Source: Haloferax marisrubri
GTDB taxonomy: Archaea > Halobacteriota > Halobacteria > Halobacteriales > Haloferacaceae
Direction: 5' to 3'
NCBI RefSeq assembly: GCF_001469875.2
Contig: NZ_LOPW02000001.1
Location: 214,396-277,433 of the forward strand
DNA: 63,038 bases
The stretch's first letter is position 1, and every line of letters starts with the position of its first letter. Made by a program: the position numbers and the translations under genes. The notes under the pieces are model-generated. The model did not search any database. It was not told the DNA's origin and saw only the letters and a program-made list of their open reading frames with translations. Shown here in pieces: positions 26,044-34,835 of this stretch.

Positions 26044-27375
26044 CTACTCGGAGACGGCGGCCAGCGGGTCGAGATAGCCGGCCCCGTAGTACGCCTTGTC
26101 GGACCCCTCGGGGACGGTCGCGGTGCGCCCGAGTTTCGACGCGACCTGATTCGCGTTCAGGCCCGGTTCGACCGACCGGACGAGCGCGACGGCGGCGGCC
26201 ACCTGCGGCGCGGCCATCGAGGTTCCGGCCTTCCAGTCGTAGCCGTGCGTCGAACCGACGTAGTTCCCGTCGTCGTCGTAGGCGGGCGTCGAGGCGGTGT
26301 TGTAGACGAGGTCGTAGAACCATGTGTCGGGATGCGTCTCCTGCGCGGAGAGGAGGGCGTCGCCGCCCGGCGCGGCCACGCCGACGGCGTTGGTCCCGTA
26401 GTTCGTGTAGAACGCCGGGGTCTTCGGTCCCTCCTCGGCGTCGCCCGCGTCGAAGGCGATTCCCTTCGGGCCGGTCGCGCTGACGCTGAGCGCCTGTGCC
26501 CCCTCGTTGGGGAGGCTAATGAGGCCGCCGTCGTGCTGGAGGTCGGCGCTGTCGTTGCCGGCGGCGACGACGACGACGGTCCTCGAGCGGTTGGCGTGGG
26601 TCAGCGTCTTGTTCAGCACTTTGCCGTAGAACTTCCCTTCGCCCTGTCGCGGGACCGGGTAGGAACCGAGGCTGAGATTCGCGGCGTCGCAACCGACTTC
26701 GGCGCTGTAGACGACGGCCGCGAGGATGTCGGCGAACGAAGCGAGCGAGTTCGGCGAGAACACGCGGCAGTCCACGAGTTCGGCACCCGGCGCGGAGCCG
26801 ACGACGCCCGTCTCGTTTCCGTCGTTCGCGGCGACGATGCCCGCGACGTGGGTGCCGTGGTCGCCGCCGGCGGGGACGCCCGCGCCGAAGCCGTCGCCGG
26901 TGAAGTTCCGCGACAGCGACGTGTTGACCGCGTGTTCGAGGTCCGGGTGGTCGGCGGCGACGCCGGTGTCGATGACGGCGACGCGCGCGCCCTCGCCGCG
27001 GGTCACGTCGTGGACCGCGGGAATCCGCTGGCTCTGTTTGTCCCACTGCGCGTCGTAGCCGGGTTCGTCGACCGCGTCCGCCGGGGCCACGTCGCCGACC
27101 GCCGGCCCGTCGAGTTCTATCTCCACGTCGGGCGCGTAGGCCGCGTTCAGCGCGGAAACGGCCGACTCGTCTCCCTCGACGACGGCCACACCCGCCGGCG
27201 AGAGGTCGTAGACGACCTCCACGTCGGCGCTCGCCGCCGCCGACGCGTCGTTGCCACCGAGGTCGACGATGAACCGGTCGGTCCGCTCGGCCGCGACGAC
27301 AGTCGATCCGGCGGCGACGCCGCCGAGGAGGGAGCCACTCAGCTTCAGGAACGTCCGCCTGTGTTGCTGACGCAT
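26044..27375 (-). CDS. Secreted subtilisin-like serine protease (S8, halolysin type), Tat-exported
   Basis: The protein has 443 residues from the ATG at 27375. The twin-arginine signal RRTFLKLSGSLLGG directs folded export. A propeptide-like inhibitor I9 segment (about 33-85) precedes the catalytic domain with Asp136 (VAVIDTG), His173 (GGDHGTHVAG) and Ser386 (GTSMAAP), so it should be active. A TATA-like TTTAAA at about 27426-27431 is 27 bases from an ATG at 27402, so translation may start nine residues earlier. It lacks the C-terminal extension of the large halolysins. Confidence 0.93.
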   Translation of the reverse strand: MRQQHRRTFLKLSGSLLGGVAAGSTVVAAERTDRFIVDLGGNDASAAASADVEVVYDLSPAGVAVVEGDESAVSALNAAYAPDVEIELDGPAVGDVAPADAVDEPGYDAQWDKQSQRIPAVHDVTRGEGARVAVIDTGVAADHPDLEHAVNTSLSRNFTGDGFGAGVPAGGDHGTHVAGIVAANDGNETGVVGSAPGAELVDCRVFSPNSLASFADILAAVVYSAEVGCDAANLSLGSYPVPRQGEGKFYGKVLNKTLTHANRSRTVVVVAAGNDSADLQHDGGLISLPNEGAQALSVSATGPKGIAFDAGDAEEGPKTPAFYTNYGTNAVGVAAPGGDALLSAQETHPDTWFYDLVYNTASTPAYDDDGNYVGSTHGYDWKAGTSMAAPQVAAAVALVRSVEPGLNANQVASKLGRTATVPEGSDKAYYGAGYLDPLAAVSE

Positions 27376-27507
27376 ACCGCACACCGCGACCGTCGAAAAC
27401 ATAGTTGTTACGGCACATTTTCGAGTTTAAAATAATTCCTCGAAAAACCACAACGTCGTACCGGAGCCGACACGCTCAGGGGGGTCGGGTTCGAACGCTC
27501 GGCTCAC

Positions 27508-28614
27508 ATGGTAGGTGTCGAAACCGCGCTTCGGCTCGGTGGCGGCCTCGTGCTGTTGTTCGCGAACGCGTTCTTCGTCGTCTCGGAGTTCGCGATGACG
27601 CGCGTCCCGCAGTTCGACGAGTCCGCCTTCGAGGGGTCTCGCGGCCTCGAACTCGCGTGGGAGATGACCGAGCGGCTTGAGGTGTACCTCTCGGGCTGTC
27701 AGGTCGGGATTACCATCGCCAGCGTCGGCCTCGGCGTCGTCGCCGAACCGGCCGTCGCGGCCACCTTCAACGCGGTCCTCGGCGGCGGCGGGGCGGCGGG
27801 TTCTCACACGTCGCTGTCGGTCGGTCTGGCGCTCGTCGTCATCAACCTCTCGCACGTCGTCCTCGGCGAGCAGGTGCCGACGTACCTCGGCGTCGAGCGC
27901 TCTCGCACGGTGGCGAAGTACACCGCGCCCGTGCTGTACGGCTGGACGAAGCTCATGTACCCGGTCATCGTCGTCGCCGACTGGCTGGCGAAACGCCTGC
28001 TGTCGCTCGTCGGCGTCGAGATAACCCGGTCGTGGCAGGAAGCCGAAATCGACGACGAGGAGGGAGGCGACGGCTCCGCGGGCGAGGGCACCCGCCTCAG
28101 CCGTGGCGAGGTCCGAAGCCAGATGGGTGACATCCTCGCGCAGGGCTCGCTCCCCGAGGACCGCCGCGAGGAGGTCCTGAACGCGCTTCGAATCGGCGAG
28201 TTGCCCGTCCGCGACGTGATGGTCCCCGCGGACCACGTCGTCGCGCTCTCGGTCGACGCGAGCACCGACGAGAGCCTCGAACGAATTCGGGCGAACCCCC
28301 AGCACTCGCGGTTCCCGCTCGTCGGCGACTCGCTGGACGACGTTCGAGGCGTGGTCTACGCGCCGACGGTCCTCTCGAACATCGACCGCCTCCAGTCGGG
28401 CGACCGCCGCCTCGACGACATCGCCGTGCCCCCGCTTTCGGTCCCGTCGGACCTCCCCGTGAGCGACCTCATCGACCGCCTCCAAGCGGAGAATCAGGAA
28501 CTCGCCATGGTCCGCGACCCCGAAAGCGGCTCCGTGGTCGGCCTCGTGACCGCCTCCGACGCCTTCGAGTCAATCACCGGCCAACTCTACGACCCGCTCG
28601 ACCTCGGGGCGTAG
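27508..28614 (+). CDS. CNNM/CorC-type protein (DUF21 plus CBS pair)
   Basis: This 368-residue protein has a DUF21 membrane domain (about residues 5-175; FANAFFVVSEFAMTRV, LSHVVLGEQVPTYLG), a linker and a cytoplasmic CBS pair (about 220-355; LPVRDVMVPADHVVALSVD, SGSVVGLVTASDAFE). Family members export Mg2+ (CNNM, CorC/MpfA), with Mg-ATP sensed by the CBS pair. Older labels call it TlyC hemolysin. The usual acidic/polar membrane pocket is present. It is monocistronic and divergent from the subtilase. Confidence 0.92.
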   Translation: MVGVETALRLGGGLVLLFANAFFVVSEFAMTRVPQFDESAFEGSRGLELAWEMTERLEVYLSGCQVGITIASVGLGVVAEPAVAATFNAVLGGGGAAGSHTSLSVGLALVVINLSHVVLGEQVPTYLGVERSRTVAKYTAPVLYGWTKLMYPVIVVADWLAKRLLSLVGVEITRSWQEAEIDDEEGGDGSAGEGTRLSRGEVRSQMGDILAQGSLPEDRREEVLNALRIGELPVRDVMVPADHVVALSVDASTDESLERIRANPQHSRFPLVGDSLDDVRGVVYAPTVLSNIDRLQSGDRRLDDIAVPPLSVPSDLPVSDLIDRLQAENQELAMVRDPESGSVVGLVTASDAFESITGQLYDPLDLGA

Positions 28615-28688
28615 GACGCCCGTGGGGGTGACCCGACACGCGCTCGCGGACCGCCCACGCTTTTCTCCCGCCGCCCGTATCGACTCGC

Positions 28689-29795
28689 ATGACGCCCTTC
28701 GAACGACGGACCCGCGCCTGTCAGGAGCGACTGGCCGACGCGGACGCCGACGCGACCGTGTTGTTCCCCAGCCGAAACCTGCTGTACCTCTCCGGCTTCG
28801 ACGAGGAACCCGCAGAGCGCCACCTGCTGTTTTTCGTCCCCCGCGAGGGCGCGCCGGTGTTCCTCGTCCCCGACCTCTACGAGACGCAGGTCCGCGCGGA
28901 GTCGTGGGTCGCGGACGTGCGCACGTGGAGCGACGACGACGACCCGCGGGACGCCCTCGACGGCGTGGTCTCCGACCTCGACCTCGCCGGCGGGCGCGTC
29001 CTCGTCGACGACACGATGTGGGCCCGGTTCTCGCAGGACCTCCGGGCGGCGCTCCCCGACGCCGACTTCGGCCTCGCGAGCGAGGTCGTCGCCCCGCTCC
29101 GCGCGCAGAAGGACGACGCCGAGCTCGACGCGCTCCGCCGCGCCGGGGCGACCGTCGACCGCGCGGTCGAGCGCGTCCGCGACATGGGCGCGGACGCCGT
29201 CGGCATGACCGAAAACGAACTCGCCGCGGAAATCGAGCGCCTCCTCGCCGACGAGGGCGGCGAGGGGATTCCCTTCGGCCCGCTCGTCGGGTCCGGCCCG
29301 AACGGCGCGATGCCCCACCACAGCCACGGCGACCGCGTCATCGAGTCGGGCGACCCGGTCGTCCTCGACTTCGGCACGGTCGTCGACCACTACCCGAGCG
29401 ACCAGACGCGGACCGTCGTCTTCGCCGGCGAACCCCCCGCGGAGTTCGCCGAGGTCCACGGCGTCGTGCAGGCCGCCCGGACCGCCGCCGTCGAGACCGT
29501 CGAACCGGGTGTCACCGCCGGCGACGTCGACCGCGCGGCCCGTGAGGTCATCGAGGAGGCGGGCTACGGCGACCGCTTCATCCACCGAACCGGCCACGGC
29601 GTCGGCCTCGACGTGCACGAAGAGCCCTACATCGTCGCCGGGAACGACCGCGAACTCGAGGTCGGGAACGTCTTCAGCGTCGAACCGGGCGTCTACCTCC
29701 CCGACGAGTTCGGCGTCCGAATCGAGGACCTCGTCGTCGTCACCGACGACGGCGCGGAACTCCTGAACGACACCGACCGCGGCTGGCGCTGCTGA
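28689..29795 (+). CDS. Xaa-Pro peptidase of family M24
   Basis: This 368-residue protein has a creatinase-like N-terminal domain (to about 130) and a pita-bread catalytic domain. The five metal ligands are all present: the two Asp residues around DFGTVVDHYPSDQT, His in HRTGHGVG, and the two Glu residues in SVEPGVYLPDEFGVRIED. It should cleave N-terminal residues before proline with two divalent ions. The ATG at 28689 follows a TTTTC-rich box at leaderless distance. Confidence 0.93.
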   Translation: MTPFERRTRACQERLADADADATVLFPSRNLLYLSGFDEEPAERHLLFFVPREGAPVFLVPDLYETQVRAESWVADVRTWSDDDDPRDALDGVVSDLDLAGGRVLVDDTMWARFSQDLRAALPDADFGLASEVVAPLRAQKDDAELDALRRAGATVDRAVERVRDMGADAVGMTENELAAEIERLLADEGGEGIPFGPLVGSGPNGAMPHHSHGDRVIESGDPVVLDFGTVVDHYPSDQTRTVVFAGEPPAEFAEVHGVVQAARTAAVETVEPGVTAGDVDRAAREVIEEAGYGDRFIHRTGHGVGLDVHEEPYIVAGNDRELEVGNVFSVEPGVYLPDEFGVRIEDLVVVTDDGAELLNDTDRGWRC

Positions 29796-29927
29796 CCGGG
29801 AACTGGTACCTCGCTGACCGACGTTGCGGGCGTCTAGTCTCTCGATAGCCGCGAGCGCGACGAAGCCGAGGTCTGAGTCAGAAGTCTGAAAAAAGCAACG
29901 CAGTCGGTGGTGCCGACGCGTCGGTCG

Positions 29928-31031
29928 TTACTCGTCGTCGTCGGCCGCACCGCCGTCACCGGACGGCTTGATGTTCCCGATGATGGCGTCGATGTCGGCG
30001 TGTTCGTACAGCAGGTCGCGCATCCGGTTGACCGTGCGCTCGTCGCGGGTGCGCCCCGTGCTGACGATGTCCTCGGCGCGGTCGGTCACCGAGAGGGTGT
30101 CGCCGTTGACGAGGAGCACCGGAACGCCCTTCTCTTCGGCCTTGCCGATGACGGCCCCGACGGGTCGGTGGCCGCCGGTGAGGATGATACACTTGACGCC
30201 GGGGGCTTCGAGCGCGGCGCGCTGGATGTTCGCGCGGTCGCCGCCGGTGATGACCGCGGCGTTCTTCGTGCGCCGGAAGTAGCGGAGCGCCGCGTCGCCG
30301 CCCATCGCGCCGACGAGGAAGCGCTCGACGAAGGCGTCGGTCGGCGCGTCGGTCGCGAAGTCCGCGCCGAGTTCGTTCGCGAGTTCCTCGACGGTGACGC
30401 CCGCGAGGTCCTTCTCGGTCGGGACGACGCCGAGGACGGGGACGCCGCGGGCTTCGAGGAACGGCGCGACCTCGGTTTCGAGTTCGTCGTAGGAGGCGTC
30501 GCTCACGCGGTTGAACACGACGCCGGCGAGGCGGTCGGGGCCGATGTCTTCGACCGCCGCGACCACGTCGTCGAGGTCGCTCGGGTGCTGGTAGTCGGCG
30601 ACGAGGACGACCTCGGCGTCGAGGAGGTTCGCCACGTCGCCGTCGGTGAGGTCCACGATGCCGCCGGTGCGGTAGGAGCCGCCGCCTTCGACGAGCATCA
30701 GGTCCTTGCCGGCCGAGATGTCCTCGAAGTGGTGGGAGATGACCTCCGAAAGCTCCTCGGCGTTCTCCTTGCCGCGGACCGCGCCCTGGATGAACGTCGG
30801 GGAGTAGACGACGGGTTCGAGCTGGTGCATCTCGGCGTCGATGTCGAGCAGTTCGCGGGCGAGCATCGGGTCCTCGTCGAGGGTCTTGCCGGTGCTGGAC
30901 TGCAGGCGGGTGCCCTTGGGCTTCATGTAGCCCACGTCCAGTCCGCGCTCCTTGGCGAGGACGCCGAGTGCGAGCGTGATTGCGGTCTTCCCGGTGCTTT
31001 CTCCGGTCGAGGTGACGAGTACCGTGTTCAT
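29928..31031 (-). CDS. Pta N-terminal-like P-loop plus DRTGG domain protein
   Basis: In this 367-residue protein the P-loop TSTGESTGKT (7-16) opens a BioD-like AAA_26 domain (to about 210). A DRTGG-type domain with IILTGGHRPVGAVIGKAEEKGV follows and ends in an acidic tail. This is the regulatory N-terminal part of bacterial phosphotransacetylase without the catalytic part. It lies 26 bases downstream of acd, but its own TATA-like CTTTAAACA (31054-31063) overlaps the acd 3' end. It may bind nucleotide and tune acetyl-CoA/acetate conversion; this is inferred from context. Confidence 0.9.
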   Translation of the reverse strand: MNTVLVTSTGESTGKTAITLALGVLAKERGLDVGYMKPKGTRLQSSTGKTLDEDPMLARELLDIDAEMHQLEPVVYSPTFIQGAVRGKENAEELSEVISHHFEDISAGKDLMLVEGGGSYRTGGIVDLTDGDVANLLDAEVVLVADYQHPSDLDDVVAAVEDIGPDRLAGVVFNRVSDASYDELETEVAPFLEARGVPVLGVVPTEKDLAGVTVEELANELGADFATDAPTDAFVERFLVGAMGGDAALRYFRRTKNAAVITGGDRANIQRAALEAPGVKCIILTGGHRPVGAVIGKAEEKGVPVLLVNGDTLSVTDRAEDIVSTGRTRDERTVNRMRDLLYEHADIDAIIGNIKPSGDGGAADDDE

Positions 31032-31053
31032 TGTTGAATGGTAGGGTGGTGAA

Positions 31054-31063
31054 GTGTTTAAAG
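31054..31063 (-). promoter_or_regulatory. TATA-like box of the Pta-N-like gene, inside the acd 3' end
   Basis: On the minus strand this reads CTTTAAACAC, centred 28 bases before the ATG at 31031 and overlapping the acd stop (31058-31060). It would allow separate expression of the Pta-N-like gene even though it follows acd closely. Confidence 0.45.
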
Positions 31064-33151
31064 TTCGTCCGGGTCCACGGTGAGTCGAACGTCGACGGCC
31101 TTCACGCCGTCCGGCAGCGCGACGAGCGGGTTGATGTCGAGTTCGAGGATGGCCGGGAAGTCGGTGACGAGTTGGGAGAGCCGCTGGATGGTCTCCGTGA
31201 TGCCGCCGATGTCCACCGGGTCGTTACCGCGGGCGCCGCGGAGCATCGGTGCGGCGTCGATTTCCTTCGTCATGTCCTCGGCTTCCACCTCGGAGACGGG
31301 CGCGACGCGGAACGTCGTGTCCTCGAGGATTTCCACGAAGATGCCGCCGAGACCGAACATCATGAGCGGGCCGAACTGCGGGTCGCGGTTCATGCCGACG
31401 ATGGTCTCGACGCCGTCGTCGAGGTTCACCATCTCCTGAACCTGCACGCCGAGGATGTTGGCGTCGGGCTGGTAGTTCTTCGCGCGGGTGATGAGGTCCT
31501 CGTAGGCGTCGTAGACGTCCTCGTTTTCGACGCCGACCTTGACGCCGCCGATGTCGGACTTGTGGAGGATGTCCGGGCTGACGATTTTCATCACGACGTT
31601 GCCGTCGATGTTCTCCGCGACTTCGAGCGCGTCGGCGGGGTCGTCGACGATGTCTCCCGTTGGCGTCTCGATGCCGTAGGCGTCGAGCAGTTCCATCGCC
31701 TCGACGCCGAGGCGGGTCTCGTCGCGGTCCTTGACCGTTTCGAGGATTTCGCGGGCGCGCTCGCGGTCCACGTCGAATTCGGTGGGGGCGTCGTACTCGC
31801 GCTGGCGGATGTCGGCGTACTTCGAGAGCGCTTCGAGGCCGTCGACGGCGCGCGAGGGGTCGAAGTAGTTCGGGATGCCGGCGTCCTTCATCACGTCGGA
31901 GGCGGCGTCGACGCGCTCGCCGCCCATGAAACAGGCGGCGACGGGCTTGTCGTACTTCTGTTGGAGTTCGACGGTGTCGGCGGCGAGCTGGTTGTAGTCG
32001 AGGACGGCCGTCGGGCAGGTCAAGACGAGCGCCATGCCGACGTTGTCGTCGGCGAGCGCCACGTCGAGGGCCTCCTTGAACCGGTCGTTGTCGGCGTCGC
32101 CGACGATGTCGACCGGGTTGTAGATGTTCCCCTCGGCGGGGAGCGACTCGGAGAAGGCTTCGAGCGTCTCGTCGGTGAAGTCGGCCATCTGCAGTTCCGA
32201 CTCGCCGATGGCGTCGGTCGTCATGACGCCGGGGCCGCCGGCGTTCGTGATGACGGCCACGTCCTTGTTCTCGGGGAGCGGCTGGTCGCCCAGCACGCGG
32301 GCGGTGTCGAACAGGTGCTGGACGGAGTCCGCGCGGATGACGCCCGCCTGTTCGAGGCCGGCCTCGTAGGCCGCGTCGGAGCCGGCGATGGTGCCGGTGT
32401 GCGAGGAGGCGGCCTGCGCGCCGGCGTCGGTCTTCCCGGACTTGACGAGGACGATGGGCGTGTCCTTCGTCACGTCGCGGGCGGAGTCGATGAACTCGCG
32501 GCCCGCCGAGATGCCTTCGAGGTAGCCGATGATGACCTCTGTGTCGGGGTCGTCGTTCCACGCCTCGATGAAGTCGGCCTCGTCGAGGACGGCCTTGTTA
32601 CCCAGCGAGACGATGTCCTTGAAGCCGATGTCCTCGTCGTTGGCCCAGTCGATGACGGCCGTGATGAACGCGCCCGACTGGCTCATGAAGGACATGTTGC
32701 CGTCGAGGGCCATGTCGGGGCCGAACGTCGCGTTCATGCCGACGTCCGTGTTCATGATGCCCAGACTGTTCGGGCCGACGACGTTGAGGTCGTACTCCTC
32801 GGCGATGTCGCGGAGTTCCTGCTCGCGGGCGGCACCTTCGCTGCCCGTCTCGCCGAAGCCGGCGGTGATGACGACCACGTTCTGGATACCCGCTTCCCCG
32901 GCGGACTTCATCGCCGGCAGGACGACCTTCGGGGGAACGACGATGACCGCGAGGTCGGCGTTCGTCTCGCCGACGTCGCCGTAGCACTGCAGGCCGAACA
33001 GTTCGTCGTACTTGGGGTTGACCGGAACGACCTCACCGTCGAACTCGTCGATGAGGTTGTCCATGATTGCCCGCCCGATTGCTCCTTCGCGCTCGGTCGC
33101 ACCGACCACCGCGATTCGGTTCGGCGCGAACAATTCGGATAGCTCTCCCAT
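31058..33151 (-). CDS. acd: Acetate-CoA ligase, ADP-forming (alpha-beta fusion)
   Basis: The protein has 697 residues from the ATG at 33151. It converts acetyl-CoA, ADP and phosphate to acetate, ATP and CoA, the archaeal route to acetate with substrate-level ATP. The CoA-binding Rossmann domain (IAVVGAT at 13-19), the ligase-CoA domain with phospho-histidine His251 (SSHTGTIAG) and Glu212, and the C-terminal ATP-grasp domain (beta part, from about 465) are all in one chain. A TATA box at 33175-33184 indicates a leaderless mRNA. The protein matches the known haloarchaeal Acd in length. Confidence 0.95.
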   Translation of the reverse strand: MGELSELFAPNRIAVVGATEREGAIGRAIMDNLIDEFDGEVVPVNPKYDELFGLQCYGDVGETNADLAVIVVPPKVVLPAMKSAGEAGIQNVVVITAGFGETGSEGAAREQELRDIAEEYDLNVVGPNSLGIMNTDVGMNATFGPDMALDGNMSFMSQSGAFITAVIDWANDEDIGFKDIVSLGNKAVLDEADFIEAWNDDPDTEVIIGYLEGISAGREFIDSARDVTKDTPIVLVKSGKTDAGAQAASSHTGTIAGSDAAYEAGLEQAGVIRADSVQHLFDTARVLGDQPLPENKDVAVITNAGGPGVMTTDAIGESELQMADFTDETLEAFSESLPAEGNIYNPVDIVGDADNDRFKEALDVALADDNVGMALVLTCPTAVLDYNQLAADTVELQQKYDKPVAACFMGGERVDAASDVMKDAGIPNYFDPSRAVDGLEALSKYADIRQREYDAPTEFDVDRERAREILETVKDRDETRLGVEAMELLDAYGIETPTGDIVDDPADALEVAENIDGNVVMKIVSPDILHKSDIGGVKVGVENEDVYDAYEDLITRAKNYQPDANILGVQVQEMVNLDDGVETIVGMNRDPQFGPLMMFGLGGIFVEILEDTTFRVAPVSEVEAEDMTKEIDAAPMLRGARGNDPVDIGGITETIQRLSQLVTDFPAILELDINPLVALPDGVKAVDVRLTVDPDEL

Positions 33152-33174
33152 TACCTGTTGCTTCCCGTCATTGA

Positions 33175-33184
33175 CTGATAAACT
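33175..33184 (-). promoter_or_regulatory. TATA-like box of acd
   Basis: On the minus strand this reads AGTTTATCAG, centred about 29 bases before the acd ATG at 33151, consistent with leaderless transcription. The upstream 33185-33359 gap to the divergent small membrane-protein gene shows no other clear element. Confidence 0.5.
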
Positions 33185-33359
33185 CGGTGGTGTGGGCGGT
33201 CTCACGGCCTTTGGTGGCACGCTACAGTAGCGCAATTAATCGGTATGGTTCGTGATTTATACCACAGAATTGGGCCGAATACGCTCGTCAAGTGGGGGGG
33301 CATCGCCGCCGGCCCGTGGCGGCCAAACACATAATGACATCCCCCGAAAACGATGGGGT

Positions 33360-33626
33360 ATGTCGACCCCCTCCGACGACGTGCCTCTCCACCGGACCGC
33401 CGGCGCGAAAGTCGCCGTCGCGGTCTTCCTCGCGCTGACGCTCGTCTACGCGCTCTTCGTCGCCCAGCAGATTCTCGCGTGGGTGTTTCTGCTCGTCGTC
33501 GCCGTCGTCCTCTGGTACGCCGCCAGACTCGTCGTCGCCATGGAAGAAATTGCGACACAGCTCGGCCGTCTCGCCGACGAGCGAGCCGATTCCACCGACC
33601 GCGGCGACGAATCAAGCAGGGATTAA
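33360..33626 (+). CDS. Small two-helix membrane protein
   Basis: The protein has 88 residues from the ATG at 33360, about 27 bases after a TATA-like CACATAATGA (33328-33337). Two adjacent membrane helices (about residues 17-36 and 38-58) are followed by a cytoplasmic helix (MEEIATQLGRLADER) and a charged tail. This topology is common in haloarchaeal proteins of unknown function. It lies upstream of the MscS-like gene in the same direction, but 204 bases separate them. Confidence 0.7.
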   Translation: MSTPSDDVPLHRTAGAKVAVAVFLALTLVYALFVAQQILAWVFLLVVAVVLWYAARLVVAMEEIATQLGRLADERADSTDRGDESSRD

Positions 33627-33830
33627 ACCGCGGCCGACGCGACCGAACCGAAGACCGTCTCGCTCGCCGGACGGTCGAACCGACCGTTGGGCCATCGCCC
33701 CGTCAGTCGGCGCATCGTCCGTTTTCGCCGAGTATCGGAGAAATCGGAGGGTTCCGATTACGAGATGATTTTATTCACGGTTCTACTATTCTTAACTAAC
33801 TGTCGGGCGCGCGATGTTCCACCCGCAACA

Positions 33831-34583
33831 ATGTACCCGTTACAAGTCACGTTGACCGAGTCCATCGCGGAGTTGACTAACGCCGTGCTCGCGTTCGTCC
33901 CGCGGCTCGTGGGCGCGCTCTTAATCCTCATCGTCGGCTGGTTCATCGGCAGTATCGCCGCCCGACTCATCACGCGAGTCGCCGACCGCATCGAGGTCGA
34001 TAAGGCCGTGCTGGCGACGCCGGTCGGGAAGATTCTCGGCGGGACCGAAAAGGCGGTATCGAGCGCGTTCGGGACGCTCGGCAAGTGGTTCGTCTACGCC
34101 ATCGCCGTCCTCGCGGCCGCCGACGTGCTCGCGGTCGACCTGTTCTCCGAATGGGTCTCGACCGCGGCGTCGTACGCGCCGTCGTTCGTGGCCGGGCTGC
34201 TCGTCATCGTCCTCGGGTTCGTCGTCGCCGACTTCATCGGTGACGCCATCACCCGGACCCGCGCGGCGACCGAGACGCCGTACACGAGCATCTTCGCGGT
34301 CGGCACCCGGATGTTCCTCTACTTCACCGCCGTCGTCATCGGTCTGAGCACGATGGGCATCGACGTGGCCATCCTGTTCACCATCGCGCAGGCGTTCGCG
34401 TGGGGCATCGCCGCGGCCCTCGCCATCGGCGTCGGCGGCGCGGTGGCCTTCGGCGCGCGCGACTACGTCTCGGCCAACGTCGAGCGCTGGATGGGGTCGG
34501 CTCGCTCCGTCGCGGCAACCCCCGTCTCGCCCATGGGTGGCGACAGCGACTCGCCCGAGGGCGCGTCGCCGGCAGACGACTAG
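33831..34583 (+). CDS. MscS-like small-conductance channel protein with TM-helix repeats, no C-terminal cage
   Basis: The protein has 250 residues from the ATG at 33831. Two repeats of a conserved TM-helix unit (VPRLVGALLILIVGWFIGSIAARLITRVADR and the second starting YAPSFVAGLLVIVLGFVVADFIGDAI, positions about 22-55 and 115-145) are typical of MscS-related proteins that keep the pore helices. The gating beta/alpha cage of classical MscS is absent; the end is a short acidic Ser/Pro tail. It is likely an osmotic-stress membrane protein. Channel activity is unproven. Confidence 0.82.
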   Translation: MYPLQVTLTESIAELTNAVLAFVPRLVGALLILIVGWFIGSIAARLITRVADRIEVDKAVLATPVGKILGGTEKAVSSAFGTLGKWFVYAIAVLAAADVLAVDLFSEWVSTAASYAPSFVAGLLVIVLGFVVADFIGDAITRTRAATETPYTSIFAVGTRMFLYFTAVVIGLSTMGIDVAILFTIAQAFAWGIAAALAIGVGGAVAFGARDYVSANVERWMGSARSVAATPVSPMGGDSDSPEGASPADD

Positions 34584-34682
34584 GCACGCTCCGCCCGGTG
34601 CATCCAGTACGCCCGGTACGAGCGCGCCACGGAACCGACACCTTTCTTCGCCGACTACCGCCGCTGAGCCGCCGCTCGCATC

Positions 34683-34788
34683 GACATATATCAGAATATC
34701 TATTATATGTCTGAATCGGAGTTTTTGGCCAGTCTAAACCATCTGAAGCTCTCTAACCGACATTCGAGTTTTTAGGCCAGCCAAAAAT
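34683..34788 (+). promoter_or_regulatory. Three palindromic elements before the ZIP transporter (DtxR/SirR-like operators)
   Basis: Two near-palindromes of the form TTTTTAGGC-CA-GCCAAAAA are present. Site 2 (34769-34788) has arms TTTTTAGGC and GCCAAAAAT around CA. Site 1 (34721-34740) has GTTTTTGGC-CA-GTCTAAACC, with its centre 48 bp upstream. A third, AT-rich inverted repeat GACATATA/TATATGTC spans 34683-34711. The first two resemble binding sites of the DtxR/IdeR/SirR metalloregulators, which fits control of a metal transporter. They lie just upstream of the TATA-like region near 34800-34812. The regulator identity is inferred. Confidence 0.55.
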
Positions 34789-34835
34789 ATCTGGAATATG
34801 ATAATACTTATCGGCACCGGGTGGCTACGTTCGGT

